NCBI GenBank assembly: GCA_017483465.1
Contig: JAFUWN010000016.1
Coordinates: 1-64,000, forward strand
DNA: 64,000 nucleotides
Direction: 5' to 3'
DNA from: Oscillospiraceae bacterium
Lineage (GTDB): Bacteria; Bacillota; Clostridia; Oscillospirales; Ruminococcaceae
Shown: positions 43,707-52,277 of the stretch, in pieces
How positions within the stretch are numbered: the stretch's first letter is position 1
Layout of the letters: every line of letters starts with the position of its first letter
Translations under genes and position numbers: made by a program
The notes under the pieces: model-generated
Databases searched by the model: none
What the model was told of the DNA's origin: nothing
Seen by the model: the letters and a program-made list of their open reading frames with translations, nothing else

Positions 43707-44567
43707 ATGAAAGAACATGCTGTCAAACAGAAAGTAAAAAAACATCTTGGCTTTTATCTGGTCTTAATGCTCTGCATGGCAATGATCAGCTTTGCCTGCT
43801 GGTATGCCTATGAACAGACCAAAAATCAGATTCGCTTTGATCTGAACTCTGCTGTCGGAGATATCAAAGTCATGGAAGTACAGACAGATATTCCGAAACC
43901 AACAGAACCGGTTACAGAACCGGAAACCATTCCTGAAATCATCCCCGAAACCAAAGCCGAAACAGTTCACACAAAACCGATTGTTGCCCAGCCGATTCAG
44001 ACAGCTCCCGTCCAGACACAGCCCGTTATGCAGGAAGCTGCTGTAATAGACGCTCCTGAAACGGCTCCTGTTGTTTCTGAATCAGAATCTGAAACAGAAA
44101 GTATTGCAGAATCTGTTATGCCCACTTCTGCTGAGCCGCTCCGGAAACCGATCGAAGGCGAGATCATTGAAGATTTCAGTAACGGGGAACTGGTAAAGTC
44201 AAAAACTACCGGAATCTGGCAGACACACAACGGGATTGACATTGCCGGAACTGTCGGAGATGCGGTCTGTGCCGCCGGAGCAGGACTGATTACGAATATC
44301 GAAAACGATGCTCTCTGGGGGGTAACTGTCACAATTGATCATCAGAACGGTCTGACAAGCCGTTACTGCAATCTGAACAGCGGCCTTGCTGTCAGTGTGG
44401 GCGACCGTGTTGAAACCGGAACTGTGCTCGGAGCAATCGGAACAACAGCCGATATTGAAAGCTCTCTTCCGGCACATCTGCATTTTGAACTCCTGCAAGG
44501 AGAAAATTATTTAAATCCTGCGGAATATCTGACTGCTCCGGAACAGATTGCAGAAACAGAATCTTAA
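43707..44567 (+). CDS. SpoIIQ-like M23 peptidase family protein with one active-site His lost
   Basis: 286 residues from the ATG at 43707 (AGAGGTGA upstream). A membrane helix (about 14-34) is followed by a Pro/Thr/Glu/Ser-rich linker (about 60-140) and an M23 domain. The zinc ligands H174 and D178 (THNGIDIA) and the HLH motif (257-259) are present, but the catalytic His of the YxHL motif is Asn (YCNL, 220-223). SpoIIQ joins SpoIIIAH across the forespore envelope, and B. subtilis SpoIIQ is also an inactive M23 protein. The family call is supported by GEIIEDFSNGE before the domain. A structural, non-hydrolytic role is likely. Confidence 0.8.
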   Translation: MKEHAVKQKVKKHLGFYLVLMLCMAMISFACWYAYEQTKNQIRFDLNSAVGDIKVMEVQTDIPKPTEPVTEPETIPEIIPETKAETVHTKPIVAQPIQTAPVQTQPVMQEAAVIDAPETAPVVSESESETESIAESVMPTSAEPLRKPIEGEIIEDFSNGELVKSKTTGIWQTHNGIDIAGTVGDAVCAAGAGLITNIENDALWGVTVTIDHQNGLTSRYCNLNSGLAVSVGDRVETGTVLGAIGTTADIESSLPAHLHFELLQGENYLNPAEYLTAPEQIAETES

Positions 44568-44591
44568 ATTTATATTTTCAATAAAAAAACA

Positions 44592-44628
44592 GGTTTCTGC
44601 AATCTATGCAGAAACCGTTTTTATTTTT
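44592..44628 (+). terminator. Terminator of the SpoIIQ-like gene
   Basis: GGTTTCTGCA and TGCAGAAACC form a perfect 10-bp stem around ATCTA, followed by TTTTTATTTTT. It lies convergent with the AIM24 gene. Confidence 0.9.
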
Positions 44629-44635
44629 ATCAGAT

Positions 44636-45331
44636 TTAATTACTGGTATGCGGAATATATTTATAAATCTCCGCAGCCAGGTTATAAATCGGCATTGTCT
44701 GGAGCCAGATTGTCGCAGGTCTGTCCGGAGGAGCGGTTACTTTTGTATTGAATAAGCCCTCACCACCGAACAGAACATTTGTAACGCCCTTGATTGTCTG
44801 TACTTCTACAGAACAATCGGCATCCATAGCTACTAAATAGCCGGTATCAATAATCTGCACCTGACCGGGCTGGAGCACTTTTTCGATCACGCTTCCGTAA
44901 GCTTCCAATAACAATGTACCGTTTCCGGTAAATTTCTGCATAATAAAGCCTTCACCGCCGAAGAAGCCGGATGAAATCCTTTTCTGGAAATAGAGTTCAA
45001 AATTCACGCTCTGATCAGAAGCTAAAAATGCTGTTTTCTGAGCAATCACAACATCTCCGGGAGCGATTTCAAACGGAATGATATTGCCGGGCATGGAAGA
45101 ACTGAATGTAATCGAACCCGCACCGCCCTGAGCAGTATACGTATTCTGGAACAGAGATTCCCCTGTTACGAGTCTGCCGAGCATTTTGCCGAAACCGCCG
45201 TTGGAATTAGTCTGCATCTGTACATTAGGATCCTGCCATACCATAGCACCGCTCTGACAAACGACACTCTGACCGTTTTCAAGATAGACATCTACGGCCG
45301 GGAACGGTGTACCCTGAATTTCGTATTTCAT
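44636..45331 (-). CDS. AIM24/TIGR00266 family protein
   Basis: 231 residues of an all-beta fold: NGQSVVCQSGAMVWQDPNVQM, GGGF-type loops (ISSGFFGGEGFIMQKFTGNG) and VQTIKGVTNVLFGGEG are family signatures. The bacterial role is unknown; the yeast relative Aim24 sits in mitochondria. There is no signal peptide. AGGAGG precedes the ATG. It is a single-gene unit with a promoter at 45373-45401. Confidence 0.9.
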   Translation of the reverse strand: MKYEIQGTPFPAVDVYLENGQSVVCQSGAMVWQDPNVQMQTNSNGGFGKMLGRLVTGESLFQNTYTAQGGAGSITFSSSMPGNIIPFEIAPGDVVIAQKTAFLASDQSVNFELYFQKRISSGFFGGEGFIMQKFTGNGTLLLEAYGSVIEKVLQPGQVQIIDTGYLVAMDADCSVEVQTIKGVTNVLFGGEGLFNTKVTAPPDRPATIWLQTMPIYNLAAEIYKYIPHTSN

Positions 45332-45360
45332 AATTAGAAATACCTCCTCACGTAATAAAA

Positions 45361-45383
45361 TATGATAATATCATCTTATCATA
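45361..45383. promoter_or_regulatory. Inverted repeat over the AIM24 -10 region
   Basis: TATGATAA (45361-45368) and TTATCATA (45376-45383) form an 8-bp inverted repeat with a 7-bp spacer overlapping the -10 box. It could be an operator for an unknown regulator, though the AT content makes chance possible. Confidence 0.4.
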
Positions 45384-45401
45384 TTCTACATAATTTGTCA
45401 A
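45373..45401 (-). promoter_or_regulatory. Promoter of the AIM24 gene
   Basis: TTGACA (45396-45401), 17-bp spacer, TAAGAT (45373-45378). Confidence 0.82.
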
Positions 45402-45429
45402 TAGTTTTACATAAAAATATATATTTTTA

Positions 45430-46287
45430 TCATAAAATCTTATTTTGTGCCTTGAATGCTGTCAAAGTATTTTTCATCAGCATAGCAATTGTCATAGGCC
45501 CTACGCCTCCCGGAACAGGAGTGATGTAAGAAGCTTTCGGCTCTGCTTCGGCAAAATTGACATCACCGCAGAGTTTGCCGTTTTCCAGACGGTTCATGCC
45601 GACATCAATCACAACAGCTCCGTCTTTGACCATATCACCTGTAACGAAATTGGCTTTTCCGACAGCTGCTACTAAAATATCCGCTTCTCTTGTGATTTCA
45701 GCGAGATTCTGTGTCCGGCTGTGACAAATGGTAACTGTTCCGCTTCTGTGAAGCAGGAGCATTGCCATCGGCTTGCCTACGATATTGCTTCTGCCGATCA
45801 CGACACATCTTTTACCGGAAATTTCCGTTCCGGTAGAGTCAATCAATTCCATAACTCCGGCAGGGGTACACGGCAGAAATGCATATTCTCCGATCATAAT
45901 TCTGCCGACATTTTCCGGATGGAATGCATCGACATCCTTTTCGGCAGAAATTGCATTGATAATTGCCTTATCATCAATCTGCTTCGGTACAGGCAGCTGT
46001 ACCAGAATTCCGTTGACATTCTTGTCTTCATTCAGAGTCTGAACCAATTCAAGCAGTTCTTCCTGTGTGGTATCTTCGGGGAGAGCATATTCAAACGACT
46101 GAAAGCCTACTGTTTCACATGCTTTTTTCTTATTATTGACATAGACTCTGGAAGCCGGGTCATTTCCCACGATCACGACAGCAAGCCCCGGACGCTTGCC
46201 GTATTTCTGAAACAGAGCCTCTGTCTCCTGCCGAACCTGTTCTTTTACATTTGCGGAAACCTGTTTTCCATCAATCATATTAGCCAT
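45430..46287 (-). CDS. folD: Bifunctional methylenetetrahydrofolate dehydrogenase/cyclohydrolase
   Basis: 285 residues. Signatures: VNNKKKACETVGF with the catalytic Lys, GILVQLPVP, GRSNIVGKPMA for NADP binding and TPVPGGVGPMTIAML near the C-terminus. It interconverts methylene- and formyl-tetrahydrofolate. Its start overlaps the end of lgt by 8 bp, so it is last in the M16-M16-lgt-folD transcript. Confidence 0.97.
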   Translation of the reverse strand: MANMIDGKQVSANVKEQVRQETEALFQKYGKRPGLAVVIVGNDPASRVYVNNKKKACETVGFQSFEYALPEDTTQEELLELVQTLNEDKNVNGILVQLPVPKQIDDKAIINAISAEKDVDAFHPENVGRIMIGEYAFLPCTPAGVMELIDSTGTEISGKRCVVIGRSNIVGKPMAMLLLHRSGTVTICHSRTQNLAEITREADILVAAVGKANFVTGDMVKDGAVVIDVGMNRLENGKLCGDVNFAEAEPKASYITPVPGGVGPMTIAMLMKNTLTAFKAQNKIL

Positions 46288-47296
46288 TCGTATTATCCTC
46301 GCTTTCTTGATTTTCTGATTTCTGAGAATCAGTTTTTGATTTGGATTTTGTTTTCTGATTCAGCTCATCTGCCTGAGCCAAAAGCATTTTAGATTCTTCT
46401 GTATTGCAGTATAATTTATAATCTCTGCCCATCCGCTTGACTTTTGATAAAAATATTATCAGCAGAATCGTGCAGACAACTACACAGACAGCGGCCAGAG
46501 CCTGAGAAACTCTGAGTGTACCGATCATCAGACTGTCTGTCCGGAGGCCTTCAATAAAAAATCTGCCGAGTCCGTACCAGATTAAATATAATAAAAAATT
46601 CTGACCGTCAAATTTTCTGAATTTTTTCAGAATGATTACTAAAATAACAAATCCTGTCAGACACCATACAGATTCGTACAGAAAGCACGGATGTACCAGA
46701 TAAGCCGGATTCAGAACATCCTGTGTATAATTCAGGGAAATCCATTTCTGAATTCTTCCGCCGGACATGCAGAATATATTATCTGTATTCGCTCCGAAAG
46801 CTTCCTGATTGGTAAAATTTCCCCATCTGCCGATGCCCTGTCCTAACAGAAAGCCCGTTCCGCAGATATCCAGCATAGGCAGAAGCTTGACTTTTCTGAT
46901 TTTACAGGCAATTCCGCCGACCAGAAACGCACCGATAACACCGCCGTAAATGGCAAGCCCGCCCTCACGGGTATTCAGAATCGCTTTCCAGTCGCCGGCA
47001 TATTCACTCCAGTTGAATACAACATAGTAAGTTCTTGCACCGATGATTCCGCCGACAATTCCGGCAATAATCGCATCAATGGCTCTGTCCGGGTCAAGGC
47101 CGACACGCCGCATATTCCGCAGACCGAAGATCAGAGCCAGTACCAGGCCGATTGTAATAATCAGCCCGTACCACTGGATGTCCAGTCCGAAAACAGTAAA
47201 TGCTGTGGAATCTATATGAAAATCAAATCCTAATCTGGGAAAGACAATTTCGTTATAATCAAGATTATCATATCCCATTTCTGTGACAGTTGTCAT
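46280..47296 (-). CDS. lgt: Prolipoprotein diacylglyceryl transferase
   Basis: 338 residues with about seven membrane helices. The Lgt signature GRWGNFTNQEAFG is present, with the conserved YGGVIGAFLVG before it. It transfers diacylglycerol to the lipobox cysteine of prolipoproteins. The C-terminal 40 residues are Lys/Ser/Gln-rich and cytoplasmic, longer than usual. GGAGGA precedes the ATG, which overlaps the M16 gene by 4 bp. Confidence 0.96.
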   Translation of the reverse strand: MTTVTEMGYDNLDYNEIVFPRLGFDFHIDSTAFTVFGLDIQWYGLIITIGLVLALIFGLRNMRRVGLDPDRAIDAIIAGIVGGIIGARTYYVVFNWSEYAGDWKAILNTREGGLAIYGGVIGAFLVGGIACKIRKVKLLPMLDICGTGFLLGQGIGRWGNFTNQEAFGANTDNIFCMSGGRIQKWISLNYTQDVLNPAYLVHPCFLYESVWCLTGFVILVIILKKFRKFDGQNFLLYLIWYGLGRFFIEGLRTDSLMIGTLRVSQALAAVCVVVCTILLIIFLSKVKRMGRDYKLYCNTEESKMLLAQADELNQKTKSKSKTDSQKSENQESEDNTNG

Positions 47297-48591
47297 ATTT
47301 CGTCCTCCGGTGCATGAACAACAGACAGGACGGTATTTTCTGTATCAATCTCATCACGAAGGAACTGCAAAGCTTCTTCATAAGTGACTTCTGCAAGGAC
47401 AGCCGCCGGGGTAAACGGTCTGATTCCGCACATATAGCAGTCAAGCATCATAGAAGCATTGGATTCCACACTGTCCATAGAACGGATCAGATTTCCGTAT
47501 TTTGCTTTTCTGAGACGTTCAAAGGCCTGCTGATCGAATCCGTTTTTCTTGGCATTTTCGATCACTTCAAAAATTCTTCTGCGGACTTCACGGGGATTTC
47601 TGGATTCTCCGCCGATTCCGACCGTAAAGAAACCGTTTCCGGTAAAGGGTGAATCTACACCGAAGCCGAAATTAATCAGATTTTCTTCCAGCATAGTCTG
47701 GTAGATTTCCGTACTTGCACAGAACAGCGTATCAAGAGCGAGTTCGGCAAGCAGTTCGGCTTTTAATAACTCTGTTCCGGATTTCGGTTTTAATTTAAAA
47801 TCCAGACTGAACAGCGGCACACCGACCGGAGCCGTATCAATTACTTCATGCTGATAGACTTCATAAGGCTCTTCCGGGAAGACCTGTTCTAATTTATGAT
47901 CTTCACAGGGAATTAATAATCTGTCACAGATTTCAAGCACTTCTTCGGCCTTGATGTTTCCGGCAACGGAAAGCACCATGTTATGCAGATTATAGAACGT
48001 ATGATAGCATCTGTAAAGCAGATCGGCATTGATTTCCTGAATGCTCTCCACTGTTCCGGCAATGCCGATTCTGACAGGGTGCTTATGATACATGCATTTG
48101 AGCGAATTGAAAAACAGTTTCCAGCCGGGTTCATCTTCATTCATACGGATTTCCTGAGCAATAATGCCCTGCTCTTTATCAACAGTTTCCTGCGTAAAAT
48201 ACGGATGCTGTACGAAATTCAATAAAATTTCCAGAGACGGATTAAAATTCTCTGAACACATGAATAAATAGGCTGTTCTGTCAAAAGATGTGTAAGCATT
48301 GGCAATTGCTCCGGTTTTGGCATACTGTTCAAAAGCTCCGGTATCTTCATTTTCAAACAGCTTATGTTCCAGAAAATGAGCAATTCCCTCCGGAACCTGA
48401 GCAAAATCCTGTTCCCCGTTGAGCCGGAACATGGTATTGACAGAACCGTATTTTGTGCCGAACAATGCATAAGCACTGTGAAAATCGGGCATTTCCATAA
48501 TATAGATATCCAATCCGGTCTGATGTTTCACATGCAGACAAGACTGACCGCCTCTGGGAGCTGCAATGATTTCCTGCATTCTTTCACTCAT
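47293..48591 (-). CDS. M16 family zinc peptidase, active subunit (YmfH-like)
   Basis: 432 residues. The inverted zinc motif HFLEH is at 72-76, with the downstream Glu expected in the same domain. The N-terminal catalytic and C-terminal M16 domains are both present. It resembles B. subtilis YmfH, whose partner YmfF lacks the motif. The upstream gene is just such a partner and overlaps this one by 4 bp, suggesting a heterodimer. The substrate is unknown. Confidence 0.9.
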   Translation of the reverse strand: MSERMQEIIAAPRGGQSCLHVKHQTGLDIYIMEMPDFHSAYALFGTKYGSVNTMFRLNGEQDFAQVPEGIAHFLEHKLFENEDTGAFEQYAKTGAIANAYTSFDRTAYLFMCSENFNPSLEILLNFVQHPYFTQETVDKEQGIIAQEIRMNEDEPGWKLFFNSLKCMYHKHPVRIGIAGTVESIQEINADLLYRCYHTFYNLHNMVLSVAGNIKAEEVLEICDRLLIPCEDHKLEQVFPEEPYEVYQHEVIDTAPVGVPLFSLDFKLKPKSGTELLKAELLAELALDTLFCASTEIYQTMLEENLINFGFGVDSPFTGNGFFTVGIGGESRNPREVRRRIFEVIENAKKNGFDQQAFERLRKAKYGNLIRSMDSVESNASMMLDCYMCGIRPFTPAAVLAEVTYEEALQFLRDEIDTENTVLSVVHAPEDEI

Positions 48592-49853
48592 GCCTGTTTC
48601 TCTCCTTTCTGCATCAGCATATAGACCGTATCCAGCCGGAAAGCCTTTGCTGTTTCAATAATATCCTGTTTTGTCAGATTTTCGTATAATCTGATTCGTT
48701 CTGCTACGCCGGCATGATCCGGACGAAGGAACCGTTCAAATGCCTCAGCCGCACAGGAAGACGGGGTATCTCCGGTCAGTTTGAGGGCATTGATCAGATA
48801 ACGTTTGGCATCTGTCAGGAGAGAGTCTTCAAATTCGCCTTTCTGCATGGTTTCGAGCTGATTCAGAACGGCTTCACGGGTTTTTTCAAGATTTTCCTGA
48901 GAAACGCCGCTTGTGACGATCATAGTATTTTTGCCGTATACAATATTACTGGAACAATAATAGCACAGACTCATTTTTTCTCTGACATTGGAGAATAACA
49001 GCGAGAACGGTGCTCCGCCGAACATCAGACTGCACATTCTGGCAGCTTCCTGCTGAATTTCATCGGCTTTAAATGCCATGATCAGCTGGCACTGACCGAC
49101 ATTCATAGAATCCGAAACGGTCACAGGCTCTGCCTTGCACGGACTCGGATGCTGAACAGAAATGACAGGGGCTTTGCGTTCTGCAAAGGCTTTCCGGAAG
49201 AGTTCGGGCAGTTCAGGAGCTTCTTCAGGCCCTACATAATAAATTAAAATCTGTGCCTGTTTCAGAATTTCCTGATATGCCTGATATACTTTCTCAGGTG
49301 TCAGAGCGAGCACTTCTTCTGTTGTTCCGTACAGAGGGCAGGCATTCGGCTCGTTTTCAAAAATTTTCTTTCTTGCCTGTTTCACAGCATAACTGCGTTT
49401 ATTATTGATTTCACTTTCGATCACATCCAGCAATTCCTGCTGTTCGGTTTTAAAGGCCGATTCTGCAAAGGCATTTTCTCCCTCCAGATTCGGATGCAGC
49501 AGGCATTCCAGAAGCAGAGAAGCGGCTTCTTCCCGGAGGTTTTCGCCCTCGAGAGCATAGGCATCTCCAATGCTGTTCACCAGAAGCCGCATCTGCCAGG
49601 TATCGGCAATCAGGGAAATGCTGTTATCCAGATAAGCACCGTATAATTCCTGCATTTTCTCGGACATCCGGGCAATCGAAGGATATTTTTCACAGGAATT
49701 GAGCAGCAGATTCGGAATCAATGCCCATTCTGCGAACTTTTCCGGCTGACAGGGCAGAAGCAGGACAGCTGAAATATTCGTTGTCTTGAATTTTGGCTCG
49801 ACAATAGAAACAAATTCTATGCCCTCGCCAAGCGACTGTGTATATTCTTTCAA
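48588..49853 (-). CDS. M16 family peptidase homologue, inactive partner (YmfF-like)
   Basis: About 421 residues from a TTG at 49853, which has AAGGTGG 7 bp upstream; an in-frame TTG at 49871 lacks an RBS. The M16 fold is recognisable (AVLNQLETMQKGEFEDSLLT, MFGGAPFSLLFSNVREKMSL), but no HxxEH motif exists, so it should not bind catalytic zinc. In M16 heterodimers such a subunit shapes the chamber and binds substrate. It is the first gene of the M16-M16-lgt-folD operon. Confidence 0.88.
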   Translation of the reverse strand: MKEYTQSLGEGIEFVSIVEPKFKTTNISAVLLLPCQPEKFAEWALIPNLLLNSCEKYPSIARMSEKMQELYGAYLDNSISLIADTWQMRLLVNSIGDAYALEGENLREEAASLLLECLLHPNLEGENAFAESAFKTEQQELLDVIESEINNKRSYAVKQARKKIFENEPNACPLYGTTEEVLALTPEKVYQAYQEILKQAQILIYYVGPEEAPELPELFRKAFAERKAPVISVQHPSPCKAEPVTVSDSMNVGQCQLIMAFKADEIQQEAARMCSLMFGGAPFSLLFSNVREKMSLCYYCSSNIVYGKNTMIVTSGVSQENLEKTREAVLNQLETMQKGEFEDSLLTDAKRYLINALKLTGDTPSSCAAEAFERFLRPDHAGVAERIRLYENLTKQDIIETAKAFRLDTVYMLMQKGEKQA

Positions 49854-49889
49854 TAGAATTCCACCTTTCAAAAGTAAATTACATTTTTT

Positions 49890-49918
49890 ATTCTATCATA
49901 TTTTTGAACAAAATGCAA
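49890..49918 (-). promoter_or_regulatory. Promoter of the M16-M16-lgt-folD operon
   Basis: TTGCAT (49913-49918), 17-bp spacer, TAGAAT (49890-49895). It is back to back with the dapF promoter. Confidence 0.75.
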
Positions 49919-49957
49919 GGAAATTTTTTATTTTGCAAAAGAATTTTCAAAAATCAC

Positions 49958-49986
49958 TTGCAATTTCTGAAAATTTATGTTATCAT
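49958..49986 (+). promoter_or_regulatory. dapF-dapL promoter
   Basis: TTGCAA (49958-49963), 17-bp spacer, TATCAT (49981-49986). The leader to dapF is about 140 nt, and I see no lysine riboswitch (L-box) in it. Confidence 0.7.
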
Positions 49987-50132
49987 AAACTTGCAGGCGG
50001 TAAAAATACACGTGTTCGTCTGTGAAATACAAATTTTAATTTCAATCAATAACAGAATCGCCATAGCTTATATTTTTGACATCATCAGGGTTATGGTGTG
50101 AATTCAGACAAGCTTGAAAGGATTTTTTAATT

Positions 50133-50972
50133 ATGAAATTTTCCAAAATGCATGGTATCGGAAATGATTATGTCTATGTCAACTGCTTTGAAGAAAAAAT
50201 TGAGAATCCGGAAGAAATCTCAATTCAGGTCAGCGACCGCCGGAAAGGAATCGGCTCGGACGGACTGATTTTAATTCTGCCCTCTGAAATCGCTGACTGC
50301 CGGATGAGAATCTTCAATGCTGACGGCTCGGAAGCCATGATGTGCGGCAACGGTATCCGGTGTGTTGCAAAATATGCCTATGATCATCATATTGTCAGCA
50401 AACCGGAATTATCTGTCGAAACCAATTCCGGCATCAAGTATATTCAATTGCAGATTCAGGACGGAAAAGCCGTGAGTGCGACTGTCGATATGGGCAAGGC
50501 AATTCTGAAACCGGCGGATATTCCTATGAATGCCGAGGGTGAAACTTTTATTGCTCAGCCGATTTCTGTCAATGATAAAATTTATACAGCAACGGCTGTT
50601 TCTATGGGGAATCCGCATTGTGTCGTATTTACAGACCAGCCTGTCGATACGCTCGAACTGGAGAAAATCGGCTCTGCTTTTGAACATCATGCTTTATTCC
50701 CGGCTCGTGTGAATACGGAATTTGTCAATGTTCTGGATTCTCATACGCTGAAAATGCGTGTCTGGGAGCGCGGCAGCGGTGAAACAATGGCCTGCGGAAC
50801 AGGTGCCTGTGCAGTTGCTGTGGCTTCTGTCCTGAACGGATATTGTCAGCATGATGAAATCATTACTGTCAAGCTCGCCGGCGGTGATCTTCAGATTGTT
50901 TATCAGACAGACGGCACTGTCATGATGACCGGTTCTGCTACTCATGTATTTGACGGGGAAATTGTTTTATAA
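50133..50972 (+). CDS. dapF: Diaminopimelate epimerase
   Basis: 279 residues. Both catalytic cysteines are in their motifs: MMCGNGIRC and ACGTGACAVAVA. MHGIGNDYVYVN opens the protein. It epimerises LL- to meso-diaminopimelate for lysine and peptidoglycan. GAAAGGA precedes the ATG. dapL follows 30 bp later; in the aminotransferase pathway DapF acts directly on the DapL product. Confidence 0.97.
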   Translation: MKFSKMHGIGNDYVYVNCFEEKIENPEEISIQVSDRRKGIGSDGLILILPSEIADCRMRIFNADGSEAMMCGNGIRCVAKYAYDHHIVSKPELSVETNSGIKYIQLQIQDGKAVSATVDMGKAILKPADIPMNAEGETFIAQPISVNDKIYTATAVSMGNPHCVVFTDQPVDTLELEKIGSAFEHHALFPARVNTEFVNVLDSHTLKMRVWERGSGETMACGTGACAVAVASVLNGYCQHDEIITVKLAGGDLQIVYQTDGTVMMTGSATHVFDGEIVL

Positions 50973-51002
50973 GTAATTTATATTTATCATGAGGTGATAT
51001 AT

Positions 51003-52226
51003 TTGAAAGTCAACGAAAATTATCTGAAACTGGAGAAAAATTATCTGTTTATCAGAATTGCCGAAAAAATCAAGGCATTCCAGGCAGAACATCCGGAGAA
51101 AAAAATTATCCGCATGGGAATCGGTGATGTCACACAGCCGCTCGCTCCTGTTGTTGTCGAAGCAATGAAAAAAGCTGCTGATGAACTCGCTGTGAAAGAA
51201 ACTTTCCGGGGCTATGAGGACAGCGGTGCAGGCTATGACTTTCTGAGAAATGCTGTTTCCGGATATTATAAAAGCTTCGGTGCGGATGTGCCGGCCTGTG
51301 ATATCCGCATCAATGACGGTGCCAAAAGCGACTGCGGCAATTTAGTGGATATTTTTGATGACAGCAATATCATCCTGATTACAGACCCGGCTTATCCGGT
51401 CTATGTGGATTCCAATCTGATGAACGGCCGCCGGATTGTCTATGCGGATTCTGATGAAACCAACGGCTTTTGTGCAATGCCGTCACCGGACGGGTATCTG
51501 CTGGAAGATCAGAAAGTCTATCCGGATATTATCTATCTCTGTTCACCGAATAATCCGACAGGGGCTGTTTATACCAGAGAGCAGCTTTCTGAATGGATTG
51601 CCTATGCAAAAGCTCATAATGCTGTGATTTTATTCGATGCGGCCTATGAAGCATTTATCAAAGACAGCAGTCTCCCCAGAAGTATCTATCAATTAGAAGG
51701 TTCCAAAGAAGTTGCGATTGAAATGTGTTCTCTGTCGAAAACTGCCGGCTTTACCGGAGTACGGTGCGGCTATACTGTCATTCCGTCAGAACTGAAAACG
51801 ACAGCAAGTGACGGCACAGAAGTCAGCTTAGCTCAGCTCTGGAACCGAAGAGAAGGCTCAAAATTCAACGGGGTTTCCTATCCGGTACAGCGGGCAGCCG
51901 AAGCGGTCTTTACGCCGGAAGGTCAGAAGCAGGTCAGAGAAAGTATTTTATATTATCAGAAAAATGCGGAACTGATCGCCGGAACACTTTCAGAATTAAA
52001 TATTCCGTTTACAGGCGGAATCAATTCGCCGTATATCTGGTTCAAGTGTCCGTTTGCACTGGACAGCTGGAGTTTCTTTGATAAGATGCTGCATGAAATT
52101 GCTGTTGTCGGCACACCGGGAGCAGGGTTCGGCAAGAATGGTGTAAACTGGTTCCGGCTGACTGCTTTCGGAGATAATCAGGAAACCGAAGAAGCCATGC
52201 AGAGACTGCGGAGCATGATAAAATAA
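51003..52226 (+). CDS. dapL: LL-diaminopimelate aminotransferase
   Basis: About 407 residues from TTG at 51003 (GAGGTG upstream), opening KVNENYLKLEKNYLF as in DapL. The PLP lysine lies in SLSKTAGFTGVRCGY, with TDPAYPVYVD and SPNNPTGAVY as substrate and cofactor motifs. It makes LL-diaminopimelate from tetrahydrodipicolinate in one step, bypassing the acylated intermediates. Paired with dapF this implies the DapL variant of the lysine pathway in this organism. Confidence 0.96.
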   Translation: MKVNENYLKLEKNYLFIRIAEKIKAFQAEHPEKKIIRMGIGDVTQPLAPVVVEAMKKAADELAVKETFRGYEDSGAGYDFLRNAVSGYYKSFGADVPACDIRINDGAKSDCGNLVDIFDDSNIILITDPAYPVYVDSNLMNGRRIVYADSDETNGFCAMPSPDGYLLEDQKVYPDIIYLCSPNNPTGAVYTREQLSEWIAYAKAHNAVILFDAAYEAFIKDSSLPRSIYQLEGSKEVAIEMCSLSKTAGFTGVRCGYTVIPSELKTTASDGTEVSLAQLWNRREGSKFNGVSYPVQRAAEAVFTPEGQKQVRESILYYQKNAELIAGTLSELNIPFTGGINSPYIWFKCPFALDSWSFFDKMLHEIAVVGTPGAGFGKNGVNWFRLTAFGDNQETEEAMQRLRSMIK

Positions 52227-52234
52227 AATAAGAT

Positions 52235-52267
52235 AAAAAAATACAGCCCGTTTCCGGGCTGTATTTT
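52235..52267. terminator. Bidirectional terminator between dapL and the Wzz-like gene
   Basis: AAAATACAGCCCG and CGGGCTGTATTTT form a 13-bp stem around TTTC, with T or A runs on both sides. Confidence 0.92.
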
Positions 52268-52277
52268 AGTTTATTTA

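Noticed and set aside
49987..50132. Lysine riboswitch before dapF
   Set aside because: The leader is about 140 nt and lacks recognisable L-box helices or a terminator.
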